From NCBI RefSeq assembly GCF_003265705.1, contig NW_020312894.1:6976223-7040222 (forward strand): DNA of 64,000 nt, read 5' to 3'. This document shows, in pieces, positions 44,334 through 55,400 of this stretch (the first letter of the stretch is position 1; each line of letters starts with the position of its first letter). This DNA is from Callorhinus ursinus (lineage: Eukaryota > Chordata > Mammalia > Carnivora > Otariidae). The notes beneath the pieces are model-generated. The model was not told the origin of the DNA and searched no databases. It saw nothing but the letters and a program-made list of their open reading frames with translations. Both the position numbers and the translations under genes were made by a program.

Positions 44334-45420
44334 TCAACAAGTTTTTAAATCAATGCCACAAATTGAAAGTTATTTTGCAGTTCTTGAATAAAAAACTACT
44401 GGGTATAAAAACAATGCAATACGTTCTTGTTTTCTTCTTCAACAATACACATAATCGATGTTTGTTGTTCAATATGACTTTTGTCAGTGGTACCATCTAG
44501 TTGCATTGAGTAATGTTTACTTAACGGTTTTATTGTATGTAGGATTGATTCTCTTACTTTCTTACTTCCTGAATTAATCATCTCATTTTGAATTATTCCA
44601 TCCTGAATAGTGATGTTTGTTTTATGACTTTTATCCATCTTACATTCTTGGCCATTCTCGCCTAAAAACTGGGATTATTTCTGTTAAACCTAGAACATTT
44701 TTATTGCTTTCTGTAAATGTTGGGGTTTCAGTACGGTAAAAAGCACCGTAGCTCTTGGATAAATATTGAGTCCCGAATATATCATTTCAGAACATCACAA
44801 TAGTGTTGTAGACTGGTATTTACTTGTCATTGTGAAATTCTGTCAGTGGTTTGTGCTTTATTCACCCCATTCTTACATTTTTAGTACTTGCATGTGTGTA
44901 CTTTTTTCCTACGTGTGCAAGTGACATTTTATGTTATTTTGATAAAAGAATCCAAATGTTTCTGGCTACAAATAACATCTTTGGCCAAAGCTGATCTCAA
45001 AAGTCGGCTGTGAATTACATAACACGTGTCACAAAATTCTTTGTCTTTCACTTTGGAATACGAAAACCGGCTTTTAGAGGTTCTTTCTCCATTTGAAAGA
45101 ATGTTGGTATAGAGTGAAATACTTAGTTTTCTGCCATGCTCATGCTCATCCAATGAAAAATTGGATTCGCTAATTTGAATCGGATTGTGTTTTGCTAGAA
45201 ACATTCTCATGCTGTCAAAGAGCGTTTGATGCCATTTTTAGGATCGTCCTACAATAAGTGAGTGAAGCTCCAGAGATTTCTCTTTCTCATCCAATTTGCT
45301 AATTTCATGAATGGATTTTTCTTCATCTTCCAAAGGACAGGCCAGAGCTACACTTGCTGCTTCTGAGTTGTGAATTTGTTACGAACAATCTTCTTTTTCA
45401 TTCTCATTGCTTTGATCAGT

Positions 45421-46591
45421 AATTAAATCTTCATGTAGTGGGGATTTCCTCTGACCTCTTCAAGTTGTGAATTTGATTAGAATAATTTTCTCCCTCATTT
45501 TCATTGTTTTGATCAGTAATTAAAACTTTATTAAGTATAGAATTTCTAATGTCTTACTAGCAAATTTTATGTGGGTCGTGCCTGACATAGACTTTTCACT
45601 TAATTGTTTCTAGCTTTAAAAAATTTATGCAGATCACTTATTTGAAGGTATTCTGTATCTTTTTTCTTTTCATTTTTTTTCTTTTCTGAGCTCTACATTC
45701 TATTCTTTATTCCCATCGTGATCTTGCCTTATATTTGCTCTCAGTGATTTAAAGATTTAAAATAGAATGTAGTTGTGTCTAAAGTAAATACAATTTAAAT
45801 ATATTTATATCAAAAAACAAATGAAAGCAAATGTGACCCCCCCAAAAATCAACATTATTTTTCATGTTTTTAAAAGTTTCTTTCTTTTAAAATATTAATA
45901 TCCGTGAAATTTAAAAGGAAAAACAGAAAATATCATTAATGGGTATAAAAAGTGAAACCATTTTTTTCAGAGATGAATTTCTCTGTGATTTTGAAAGTCT
46001 AGCTAATCTCATTAAGTAGTTTACAAAAATAGGATTACTTTCGGTTCTAGTGTCCAGAGTCCATCTAGTTGCAACCACAGGAGTTCGTATCATGCTTCAT
46101 GTCTGTCATATCTAGGTCCACATGTATGCAAATTTAAGAGCAATATGAATTATTTAACTACAGTTAAGTGTTCTTTAGGACATCTGGGCCACAAATTGGA
46201 ATACAAAGAGAAGCAAGAAAATGGACTCTCAGTATCACAATGCGCTTCACTATGCAAGAATCTCTTGTGTTCAGCCCATCTGGGAGAATGGATTTGACAA
46301 GGGAATTAATTAGTCACTTATCTTACCTAAGCACTTCTGCTGCTCAGATCCTCCCCTATGTTGAAGCTGTGTCTATTTCTGACATCCAGAGGCACAACCC
46401 ACGAGCCTTCACGGCATTTGGGCTCAGGTACTTTTTGTTTCGAGGACATAGGGCAAGAAACACAAGAAGTGTTTCCCTAGAGCCTGAGCCGTTCTCACCC
46501 GAGCGGATGTTTGGGGCTGGAGGGGTGCTCTACCAGCATCACCTGTCAGATCCCCCCCAGGACAGCGGCACCCGTGTGTTCTCTGAAACAT

Positions 46592-46593
<2 letters not shown>
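45421..46593. other. AT-rich then mixed unique sequence
   Basis: Probably contains the 5' portion of the hAT element up to about 46100, but I cannot align it. After 46160 the sequence is ordinary. A 192-codon plus frame (46168-46746) runs through the TG microsatellite and into a SINE, so it is not a gene. Confidence 0.35.

Positions 46594-46644
<51 letters not shown>
46594..46644. repeat. (TG)n microsatellite, about 25 units
   Basis: Uninterrupted GT dinucleotides, long enough to be polymorphic and able to adopt Z-DNA. Confidence 0.95.
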
Positions 46645-46645
<1 letters not shown>

Positions 46646-46719
46646 CGTGCAGAGCCTTCAGAAGTCCAGAACCCAGAACTAAGGCCTTCTATCCATTGAT
46701 CCAAACTGAACTACTTTTT

Positions 46720-46829
46720 TTTTTTAAAGATTTTATTTCTAAGTAATCTCTGTACCCATGGTGGGAATTGAACCTACAACCCCCAAATCAAGACTCTCAC
46801 ACTCTACCTGCTGAGCCAACTGGGCACCC
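46720..46829 (-). mobile_element. Carnivore tRNA-Lys SINE, short form, with long TSD
   Basis: TTAAAGATTTTATTTCTAAG, TAATCTCTGTACCCATGGTG and GAGCCAACTGGGCACCC. The flanks CCAAACTGAACTACTTTTT (46701-46719) and CCAAACTAAACTACTTTTT (46830-46848) form a 19-base duplication with one mismatch. Confidence 0.95.
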
Positions 46830-46848
46830 CCAAACTAAACTACTTTTT

Positions 46849-47245
46849 GAGTAGCTCCCATGTTCCAGGTTCTGTGCCACACACTGGAGTCACAGACTAG
46901 GGGCATTGAGAGTCCTCTGGGGGAAGAAAACTGGAAAGGTGTATGGACGGGGCACCAGTGGCGCTGCTCTCGAAGAGTGGGAGATCACCAGGGGGAGAAG
47001 AGGGAGAAAGACCATTTAGAAGATATAGTCTGTGCACACACAGATTGACAGAGGGCTGTGATGTCTGGGTGTCGACATGGCTGGAGGACAGGGCTCCAGG
47101 GAGCCAGGGACACACAACCCCTCTGGAGAGGTCTGACGCCTAGTTTCAAGGGGCCTTATTCCCCAGGAAGGAGTTGGTACTTCATCTTATAGGCATCAGC
47201 CTGACATGATCAGGGGTGTCATGTGGGGGAGGGAAACCTCTGTCT
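46849..47245 (-). repeat. L2 LINE fragment
   Basis: GAGTAGCTCCCATGTTCCAG and GTTCTGTGCCACACACTGGA at the left and GCATCAGCCTGACATGATCA at the right match the reverse L2 3' region. The middle is poorly matched. Confidence 0.55.
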
Positions 47246-47814
47246 TCTCGGAGCAATTCTGGGGACATGCAAATTAAACTGACAAAAGAGGGACTAGCAG
47301 GAGAGAAAACCAGATTAAATGACACAACAGCATGGGAGCTCTCCAAGAACGTGAGTCAGGAGGTGGTTAGATTCCAGGGCTTCTGTCCCATCTAATAGGG
47401 GAGGGGGAGGGCAGAGGGCCACTTCTGGGAGAAGGAATGCCTTCTCAGAAGACGGGAGAGAGGGCACTGATGGAAAAGCCAATGGCGTCTTGGAAAGGGA
47501 AATGGCCCCTTAGAAGGATAGATGGGAGATGTGATCGTCGGGTACCAAAGTCTGTTGGAGTCCGAGAGGATTAGAGGTGAGCCAGGGAGGGATGTATGCC
47601 CGCTGAGTTCTTTTGGGAGGCTCCACTTTCAGGCAAACAAGAGATTTCAGGAACACAAATGCCTTCAGCTCACGGTGATTTTACAGTGGCTTTTTCTGAA
47701 CCCCTTCAATAGTGTGGAGATGGCCTTGAAATGAGGGAGAATAGAGAAAAGAAGCCCCCTGGGAGACCGTGGATGAGTGGAGGCAAGAGGCTCTGACTGA
47801 GGCCGAGGTTGGTG
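47246..47814. other. Unique purine-rich sequence, no gene seen
   Basis: Several GGGAGGG-type runs near 47400. No repeat or gene recognised. Confidence 0.3.
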
Positions 47815-47975
47815 CTCCTTAGAGTTTAACACGCACAGGACACATCCGGGGGTCTGGTTAAAATGCAGGATCTGATTCAGAAGCTCTGGGTTGGGGCCTG
47901 GGATTCTGCATGTCTCCTGAGCTCCCAGATGCTGCCAATGCTCTACTCCAGGGACCGCACTCAACACGGGAGGAC
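47815..47975 (+). repeat. MER5-type hAT (Charlie) element
   Basis: GGTTAAAATGCAGGATCTGA, TTCAGAAGCTCTGGGTTGGG, GCCTGGGATTCTGCATGTCT and CCAGGGACCGCACTCAACAC are MER5A/B words. Confidence 0.7.
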
Positions 47976-48014
47976 TTTGACCGAAGCAGGAGGCAGAGCT
48001 GAGAGGAGAAGGAA

Positions 48015-48175
48015 GGTTCTTGACTTTGGCTGCACAATACCAGCATCTACCTGTACCCACCGCCCACCCTTGCTTGCAGTTTGAATCACCTGGGGAGCTT
48101 TACAAGACTCTGAGCTCAGAGTCCACACCCCCAACAACTTGAAGGTGAGGGCTCTGGGTACAGGTAGATGATGGC
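48015..48175 (+). repeat. MER5-like element carrying a perfect 16-base inverted repeat
   Basis: GGTTCTTGACTTTGGCTGCA and GAATCACCTGGGGAGCTTTA are MER5 words. CATCTACCTGTACCCA at 48043-48058 recurs inverted at 48155-48170. The first arm interrupts the usual join between the two MER5 words. Confidence 0.55.
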
Positions 48176-48559
48176 ACCGGCTGGTGTCGGCCGAACTCAC
48201 ACTCCCTAAGCCGAGTCATACTCCGGCTCCCACACAGTCGGCTCAGGCTCCTGATCCGGATGTCTGAGCCCTGATCAGGGCCCGGTGGCTAGCAATGGCT
48301 TTGGGGAGCTGAAGGACAAGCAGAAGACACACCTGGCAGGCCAGAAGTGATGCCCATTTTCCTCTCCATCTTCTTTGTTGTTTTCCATTGTGCTGTCTTC
48401 CTTGGAAACGGTCTTCGTCTTTGTGGATCTCGTTTCTCAGAGTCAGAAAGCAAAAGCGAAAATCTGCTGTTGTTTACCACGATTGGATAAATAGCCTTGA
48501 ACCCTGGGCCACAACTGCCATCCGGAGAAGACAGAGTGAGGCAAAAAAGGAGCGTGAAA
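48176..48559. other. Unique sequence, no gene seen
   Basis: No repeat or gene recognised. Confidence 0.3.
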
Positions 48560-49010
48560 AAAGCCCATTGTTTTCTTTTGTTTTAAAGCACGTCAATTGC
48601 TTTTTCTAATTACAAAAATTATAAGGGGCTCCTTGTAAAAACTTTCAAACATGATGATAGGTAAAACCAGAAAGGGCCAGGCGCCAGCATCAAGTTGTTT
48701 TATCTTAATTTCCATTACAAAAACCCACAACCTCAAAGCACAGCCCGGGAGCTCGCACACAGTTGGAACCGAGAGCAGCCTTCTCGTCAAGTTTTCCTGC
48801 ATCAGCCATTTGCTTTTTGACTTCCAAACTTTCGAAATGTGAAGCTGCTCTCATCTCCTCACCTGGAGTGATCACTACTTAATGGTAGTGATTAACTCCC
48901 GCTCAGAAGGCAGCTAGTTATTAAATAACAAGCTCCTGCCACATTATCCATCTCCAAAACAATGCGCTCCCAAACCACAGTGTTCTCCCTCCAGCCAGGC
49001 CCTGGCTGCG
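48560..49010. other. Repeat-poor block, conserved-element candidate
   Basis: Homeodomain-like cores CTAATTACAA near 48606, AATTTCCATTA near 48708 and GTGATTAACTC near 48888, with no interspersed repeat. Texture is enhancer-like; function is inferred. Confidence 0.4.
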
Positions 49011-49032
49011 GGGCACGTGGCACAAACAGCAG

Positions 49033-49049
49033 CCCCCCCCCCCCCCCCC
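49033..49049. repeat. Poly-C run (17 C)
   Basis: C17 followed by GCGCCC. Confidence 0.9.
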
Positions 49050-49244
49050 GCGCCCAGGGGCGGGTGGGTGCCAGACCTCTCAACCAGCTTCTCTCACTTG
49101 GGGTGGAAGGATAATTATTGCAACACACCATTTCCAGCAATTCAACTCGCATTCTCTGGTTCAAAGCCCACACATTTGTGCTAATGATGAAATGTGAAGT
49201 CATAAATCTGTGGATGGAATTAATGAAATAAAATAGAGATTATT

Positions 49245-49435
49245 ATTATTTTTAAAGATTTTATTTATTTATTGGACAGAGAGAGACACGGCGAGAGAGG
49301 GGAACACAAGCAGGGGGAGTGGGAGAGGGAGAAGCAGGCTTCCCGCCGAGCAGGGAGCCGGATGCGGGGCTCGATCCCAGGAGCCTGTGATCATGACCTG
49401 AGCCGAAGGCAGACGCTTAACGACTGAGCCACCCC
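49245..49435 (-). mobile_element. Carnivore tRNA-Lys SINE, long form, with TSD, last head bases missing
   Basis: TTTAAAGATTTTATTTATTT, GAGAAGCAGGCTTCCCGCCG and CGACTGAGCCACCCC, where the final AGGCGCCCC is absent. AAAATAGAGATTATT (49230-49244) and AAAATAGCGATTATT (49436-49450) are the 15-base duplication, one mismatch. Confidence 0.95.
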
Positions 49436-49450
49436 AAAATAGCGATTATT

Positions 49451-50689
49451 TTTAAAACATTGTATTGGCACCACCAGGAGACATCTGGGGAAGATATTAA
49501 AATTCTGTGAATTCTTGAAGGTGCCAGAGGAAGGGAGGCAGGGGCGGGCAGGACTGCAGAACGAGGCAACAGGCTTCTTTCACCAGAGACAGAGAGACCT
49601 GGGAACAGAGTCCGTGCAGGGCTGGGGCATGCACACCTGTACGAGGCCTGCCCATTCCATCAGAACTAAGAAGGAGATGGATCCTTTTTGGAAGTACCTA
49701 TTTCAAAGGGCTTGCAATGAATGAAGGGGGAAGGAATGAGGCCTCGATGATAATTTAGCAAGAGGAGGATATTCTGATGGGGTGATGGTGAACGTTACCA
49801 CAGAGGCCTAGAGATGGAATATTCTAGCCAGAGTGAAATCTTCCCATTGTCTCACCTTGTTTTATTTCCCTCCATAAGGTCAAGAGGAAAATTTCATCAA
49901 TTGAGATAATTTAAGGTTAATCCCTTTTATGACCCAGTAACCCCTCTCTATACCCCCGTTTTTTCCTCTGATGCAATTCATTCCATCCACCTTTACCGTG
50001 TGTCCTGAGCTCTCTGGCTGATAAGCAAGAGCTCTCTGCTCAGGAAGAGCCCGCCTGCGGTGACGAGGTGAATTTTCAAGTTGAGTCCAATTTCTCACAA
50101 CACATACCACTCTTGCAAGGGGCCCTCTTTCCCTTTGATTAATGGTGCCATTTTGCTTGGAGGAGCTGATCTCCGAATCAGGGTCTGCCAAACCTCGCGT
50201 TCTGGTGAACGGGTTTTCCCTTTTAGGTGCTCTCTATTTACTCTTCAGAGTGTTCCGTGGGAGCTCTACACTATAAAATGGCTCCCACATAGCCATTTCT
50301 CATCTTTCTGAGCCATTGCCTCCCATTTGAAGTGTCAGCAAATCAATTCAAGCCACCGCCCAGCTATGCTGATTTTTAAAATAAGTTGGGGTCAAAATAT
50401 GATAGAGTATGTCCCTGATGGGAAATGGGAAAGGGCCATGTATTTTTAGACCCACTCTAATCAACCACAGCTGCCTGGATGATTCAGGTAGAAATGGGGT
50501 CTCTTGACACCCAGATGAGCCAGGTAATTCAAGCTGTGAACTTTGGTGTGCTCTGGTAGATGCTGATTGTAGAATGACTCACACACTAGTCATCAAATAA
50601 TAACCAAATACATTGCAAAACTTACTCCCATCAGAAGTCTTGATCTCTTAGTATTTGTGATGCTCAAAAACTCATCACAAAAACTCTCC
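49451..50689. other. Unique sequence, no gene seen
   Basis: No repeat family assigned with confidence. Open frames of about 103 and 76 codons on opposite strands overlap at 49880-50311 and show no domain. Confidence 0.35.
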
Positions 50690-50830
50690 AAATATGTTAA
50701 GTGAAAAATGCAAGGTTCAGAACAATGTATATGCTACCATCTGTGATTAAGGTAGGAGGAGAATGTATATTTGTATTAGCCTGTAAGTGCTTTAAGGTCT
50801 CTGGATGGAGAAAGACAACACAAACACAAA
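50690..50830 (+). repeat. Possible ancient L1/HAL1 3' fragment
   Basis: TGTTAAGTGAAAAATGCAAG, GAACAATGTATATGCTACCA and CTGGATGGAGAAAGAC resemble the old L1 3' module at 40835. Confidence 0.4.
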
Positions 50831-50839
50831 CAAAACTTT

Positions 50840-51195
50840 GTCCCCTGTTGAAAGAGATGGGGAAATTAACATCACTTTGGGATTTTTCAGTGTTTGAACC
50901 ATATGAATGAATAATCTGGCAAAAAAATCAAATCATTATTTAATTAATAAACTTTCATACCACAGATTGGTGATCGGGGCTAAGTGAAGGAAGGCTGTAT
51001 TTAGATGCCCCACTGGCTTCTCTCTAATATTCATCTTTTAACTGGAGGGAATACTTCGGGCAGAAATAAGGGCTGATGTGTTTGCCTTCTCTCATGAGCA
51101 ACTCAAGGAGAGCACTCGACTTTCCAGCCTGACGTAATTGAAGAAACCTGATCACTTGGAAGATTGCTGGCTTGTCTGTGGAGTACATAGCACAA
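50840..51195. other. Repeat-poor block
   Basis: Contains TTTAATTAATAAAC near 50938 and CTGACGTAATTGAAG near 51129, a CRE-like plus TAAT word combination. No gene. Confidence 0.35.
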
Positions 51196-51199
51196 GGCC

Positions 51200-51565
51200 C
51201 CAGTGTGCACTTAAAAATGGTTAAATTAGGGGCACCTGGGTGGCTCAGTTGTTTGAACGTCTGCCTTCGGCTCAGGTCATGATCCCGGAGTTCCAGGATG
51301 GAGTCCTGAGTGGGGCTCCCTTCTCAGTGGGGAGTCTGTTTCTCCCTCTGGCCCTCAACTTGCTCGTGCTCTCTCTCTCTCTCTCTCTCTCACATGCATG
51401 CTCTCTCTCAAATAAATAAAATCTTTAAAAACAATGGTTAAATTAGCAAATATGTTATATAGATCTTATCATAATCTCAAAAACTAATATACAAACCCCC
51501 ACTGAATTTTATACTTTAAATGAGTAAATTATATGGTATGTAAGGTATATCTCAATAAAGCTGTT
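51200..51565 (+). repeat. Ancient L1 3' terminus, split by a SINE
   Basis: AGTGTGCACTTAAAAATGGT on the left and, after the SINE, TGAATTTTATACTTTAAATG, GTATGTAAGGTATATCTCAA and TAAAGCTGTTAAAAC form the L1M 3' end. Confidence 0.7.
51230..51432 (+). mobile_element. Carnivore tRNA-Lys SINE, long form, with perfect TSD
   Basis: GGGCACCTGGGTGGCTCAGT head, (CT)n at about 51369-51390 and CAAATAAATAAAATCTTTAA tail. AATGGTTAAATTAG is exact at 51216-51229 and 51433-51446. Confidence 0.95.
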
Positions 51566-51839
51566 AAAACAAATCAGACAAAAATCTACCTTTCTCCAAG
51601 TCATTGTAAACTCTTTGGAAGCAGAGGCCAGGCCTTCTATACACCCATAATTCATATTTAGGAAGGCTGGCTCAGACGGGTACTGGTAAACGTTTGATGG
51701 CTGAATGGTGACTCACATTAGCCGTATGGAGAGTTCAAAGTAACCTACAAACACTATCTGGCTTGTATTGGAAACTACCTCTGTACAGTCATCTGGATCT
51801 TGATTTTCGTAGTCTAGTCACTTTTTCTTTTACAGTTTT

Positions 51840-52985
51840 TATGATTAAAAACAAATCATGAAAACTTCTTTATGTCTCTACTTAAGAAGAAATCACAACT
51901 CAGCGACAACAACAAAAAAATCAAACAACTCAATTAAAAAATGGGCACAGGACCTGAATAGACACTTTTCCAAAGGTGATGTACAAATGGCTAAGAGGCA
52001 CATGAGAAGCAGCTCGACAACACTCATCATCAGGGAAATGCAAATCAAAACCACAATGGGGTATCACTCCACACCCATCAGTAGGGCCACTATCAAAAAC
52101 CTGAAGAACAAAATAACAAGCGTTGGTGGTTGATGGTAAAGATATTAGAACCTTTGCACACTGTTGGCATGATGGTAAACATGATGGAACTGCTGGGGAA
52201 GTTCCACAAAACGTTAAGAACAGAACTGCCACGTGATCCAGCAATCCCACTTCTGGGGATATATCCAAAAGAACTGAAATCAGGATCTTGGGCTCCCAGG
52301 TATTTGAGCACCCACGTTCACAGCAGCACTCTTCACAATCACCAAAAGGTGGAAGCAACCCAAATGTTCATTGACAGATGAATGGATAAACAAAATGTGG
52401 TCCATCCACACAATGGAGTATTATTCGGGCTTGAAAGGGACGGAAATCCTGTCACATGCTACTGCATGGGGTAAGCCTAGAGGATGTTATGCTAAATGAA
52501 ATAAGCTAGTCACAGAAGGACAAATACTGTATGATTGATTCCATTAACATAAAGTAGTAAAATTCAGGGGCGCCTGGGTGGCTCAGTCTGTGAAGCATCT
52601 GCCTTTGGCTCAGGTCATGATCTCCAGGTCCTGGGATCCAGCCCTGTGTTGGGCTCCCTGTTCAGTGGGGAGCCTCCTTCTTCCTCTCCCTCTGCTACTC
52701 CCCCTGTTTGTGCTCTCTCTATGTCAAACAAATAAAATCTTTAAAAATTATAAAGTAGTAAAATTCAAAACAGAAAATAGAATGGTGGTTTCCAGGGCAA
52801 AGGGAAGTTGTTCAGTGGATAGAGGGCTTCAGATTTACAAGATGAAAAAGTTCGGGAAATCTGTTTTACAACAGCGTGAATATACTTACCTCAGTGGTAT
52901 ATTCAGTGTGTATTATATGAGTAATATAAGTATATTACTGCACACTTCAAAAGAGTGAAGATGGTAAATCTTACATTATGTGTTC
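51840..52985 (+). repeat. L1 (L1M-type) 3' end, split by a SINE
   Basis: AATTAAAAAATGGGCACAGG, ACACTTTTCCAAAGGTGATG, AATGCAAATCAAAACCACAA, ATCCCACTTCTGGGGATATA and TTCACAATCACCAAAAGGTG are late ORF2. It ends GTAAATCTTACATTATGTGT. Related to the copy at 13325-14202. The 142-codon minus frame across it is incidental. Confidence 0.85.
52567..52749 (+). mobile_element. Carnivore tRNA-Lys SINE, long form, 18-base perfect TSD
   Basis: GGGGCGCCTGGGTGGCTCAG head, TGTTGGGCTCCCTGTTCAGT linker and AAACAAATAAAATCTTTAAA tail. ATAAAGTAGTAAAATTCA is exact at 52549-52566 and 52750-52767. It splits the 3'UTR of the surrounding L1 and is probably among the youngest insertions here. Confidence 0.97.
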
Positions 52986-55216
52986 TTTTTTTTTTTTCTT
53001 TTTGCCGCAACAGAAAAAAATCAGCTGTAAGATTGGTGAACGGTTGCCAATAATTGAAGTTGATGGCTACGCTGGGATTCATCATGCTGCTCCATTTTAG
53101 TAAATGCTTGAAATTTCCTGTAATATAAAGTAACTAAGAAAAGAACACAGCTCTTTTAGCACAAGCCACACTGAGAAAGACCCACTGGGCATCTGGATTT
53201 CTAAAACATCCAGAGGGATTTAGGACGCATGAGTTTGGGCGGACATACTGTTTTGCACACGGGTCACTTCCGGCATCCAAGAGGGAGAAGATTGCTCAGG
53301 GCTGCCTGTCAGACTCTGGACCACATCTACTAGGAACTTAGCAACAGGAAGTGGCACATTTTGGCTTCTCGGGTTCCTCTAACACACTACAATAATCTGA
53401 GCATTATCCTGAGGTGTGTAATTCTCAACTGGAGAGACGCAAATAATACTGATTATAGGACATGCATTTCTGATCTATTTTATTTACATTGTCTAGTTAC
53501 CTGCCTGAAGCCTGATTAAACTTCTCTGCCTACCTTCCTGGAATCAGCAGTATCAACACTCTTCATGTTTTATTAAGCTTCTCAAACACACCATCGATCC
53601 CCCAGCCAGAATACGCCGCTTTGTTACCATGGCTTTCGTCCCAACGCAGCTTCTCGGGGATATTTGCCAAAATATTCTTGGATTCATTCGTAATCCATTT
53701 ACTAATTAATAATTTTCTGTGTAAGATATTAACCACATTATTATGTCCATGGATGGTTACCTATATGAATCAGGAAATTATACAAAAATAACAACAAATA
53801 ACAATATACTGATAACCAAATGTGGAAAATTGAAAGAACAGGCTAGCCTTCATCCAAGAGATCTCTGCATCATGCCAAAGTTCCAGATGAAAACAGAAGC
53901 AGTCACTCAGCTGGATGTTTTATTTACCTGCTGTCAGGTACCTACACATTTGAACAGATCAGGGATAGTTTTCAGTGCTGTGGATACAGATATAAGCCTA
54001 GCAACTCAAGGAAGACCAGACTTCAAAGGTGATAAAGATGGTGTTGAAGAGCGAGTTGGAGGGAGAAAAGTCCAGGGGATGTGGGTATATTATGAGAGGA
54101 TAAAACGCCAGAAAGTAATAACGATGGAATATATGTGACACGTGCGCACAGAGTCACATAGTATCCAGCTCAGAAAAAGCTGTGTTCTGGGACATCAGAG
54201 GGTTCTACCATATAATAATGTACAGAGGTCTTGTGTCACCTTCTTCATTAGGGAGGGGGTGGGCTGAGACAATAGAAGAACAAGTTCTAAGTGCAATATA
54301 TCCCTCGCCGTTCAGCCAGCTGACTGACATCTCCTGACACTGGCTCATAAGTCTCCAAACCTTGACTTATGGGTCTAAAATACAACTTGCCCCCAAAATA
54401 ATAATAAAAATAAAGGGTGTGCCATTTCTTGTGGTATTTCACTTCCGAGGCTAGCCTTTGATCTCTGCAGCATATTGAGAAATCAAGTTACTAGGGTTTT
54501 TTTCTTTTTTCCACTTCAGCCATTTGTCAGCAGATGCCATAAAAAATCTGAGTTGTCCCTCTTGATCTTTATCAGAGATTGAAGTTTCCTTTGATCTCTT
54601 CTGTGTGTGACATTTGTGCATGGTTTCCCTGCTTAATTGTCTGACTTTTAGTTGCTGTTTTAGTTTCAAAGTTAACAGTCTTTTTTTTTTTTTTTTTTAA
54701 CTCCTCCCATTCTCAAGCCAGTCCTCTGGGTAAAGTATTCGATCTTCCAGTGATACCTCGTCAGGTTAGCAATGTGTGACTCAGTTCTGCACAGTTCAGT
54801 TCTGCGCAGATGTGAACTTTCTGAAATGATGAGGAGCAGCATCTCTCGGAAAGGCTCACGAGGTTGTCACAACTCATCGTTTGCCAGTGTCTGTGTAGAA
54901 GGCATCCAGGCTGGTTTGCAAAGAGCAAACCTCAGTTCCCCACAGCAGGGCCCAGTCTCTCCAGTTCAGCCAAGTTCCTCAGTTTATCCCCCGTTCTTTT
55001 CCTTTCATGTGACAATCAACAGTGAAGCAGGAAGCAGAAACAGGTGACCCCTTGTGTCTGCCCTCCCCACATTGTCCCTCCCTGTTCCAAGGTTGAGATC
55101 TGTGCAGATTCCCCCGCCAGTGGGGGCCTCCAGAGCCCATCCTCATGAACACAGAGGCTTTTTGTATAGTTTCCCATACTTGTTCGTGCTCGTGCTGGGT
55201 TCACAAAAATCTACAC
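52986..55216. other. Unique sequence with one longer ORF
   Basis: 53420-54200 is repeat-poor. A 131-codon plus frame lies at 53743-54138, starting MSMDGYLYESGNY. It has no recognisable domain, no evident splice or promoter context, and a length within chance in AT-rich DNA. A T run lies at 54681-54699. Overlapping frames near 54772-55204 are unremarkable. Confidence 0.35.
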
Positions 55217-55400
55217 TTTTTTTTTTTTTTTTTTTGAGAGAGAGAGAGTCATGTTTGAGCAAGGGTGGGGGGAGAGGCAGAGGGAGAGAGAGAATCGCAA
55301 GCAGTCTCCACACCCAGCGTGGAGCCCAAGGCGGGGCTTGATCTCACAACCCTGAGATCAAGAGTCAGACGCTCAACAGACTGCACCTCCAGGCGCCCCC
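55217..55400 (-). mobile_element. Carnivore tRNA-Lys SINE, long form (older subtype)
   Basis: T run then GAGAGAGAGAG, CTCCACACCCAGCGTGGAGC linker, GGGGCTTGATCTCACAACCC and CTCCAGGCGCCCCC head in reverse. The GAGACTCCAC-type linker is the older subtype. Target duplication not resolved. Confidence 0.9.

Larger units (their letters stand above)
42800..45420 (-). pseudogene. Decayed hAT transposase (TTF zinc finger plus DUF4371 type), Tip100/Zaphod-like
   Basis: Three minus-strand pieces occur in the order expected of a hAT-family transposase. At 45210-44929 the frame has NGERTSKSRFSYSK and KEFCDTCYVI, like the start of a TTF-type zinc finger (YSK..D..FC..C). At 44638-44396 it has IIQNEMINSG, KKVRESILHTIKP and MQLDGTTDKSHIEQQ, which match the 'I.D.T.D.SH.EQ' block of DUF4371-type hAT transposases. 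At about 43841-43752 a 30-codon open stretch, FEFALSIVVKYILLLALNN, resembles the later region after the RW block. Stops and frameshifts separate the pieces, a SINE interrupts at 44233-44333, and a nested SINE pair lies at 43356-43724. No protein can be made. The family assignment comes from pattern recall; the ends and terminal inverted repeats were not found. Confidence 0.65.

Noticed and set aside
46168..46746. 192-codon plus frame
   Set aside because: Passes through the (TG)n microsatellite as a Val/Cys repeat and ends in a SINE.
51930..52358. 142-codon minus frame
   Set aside because: Antisense to a dead L1 ORF2 3' end.
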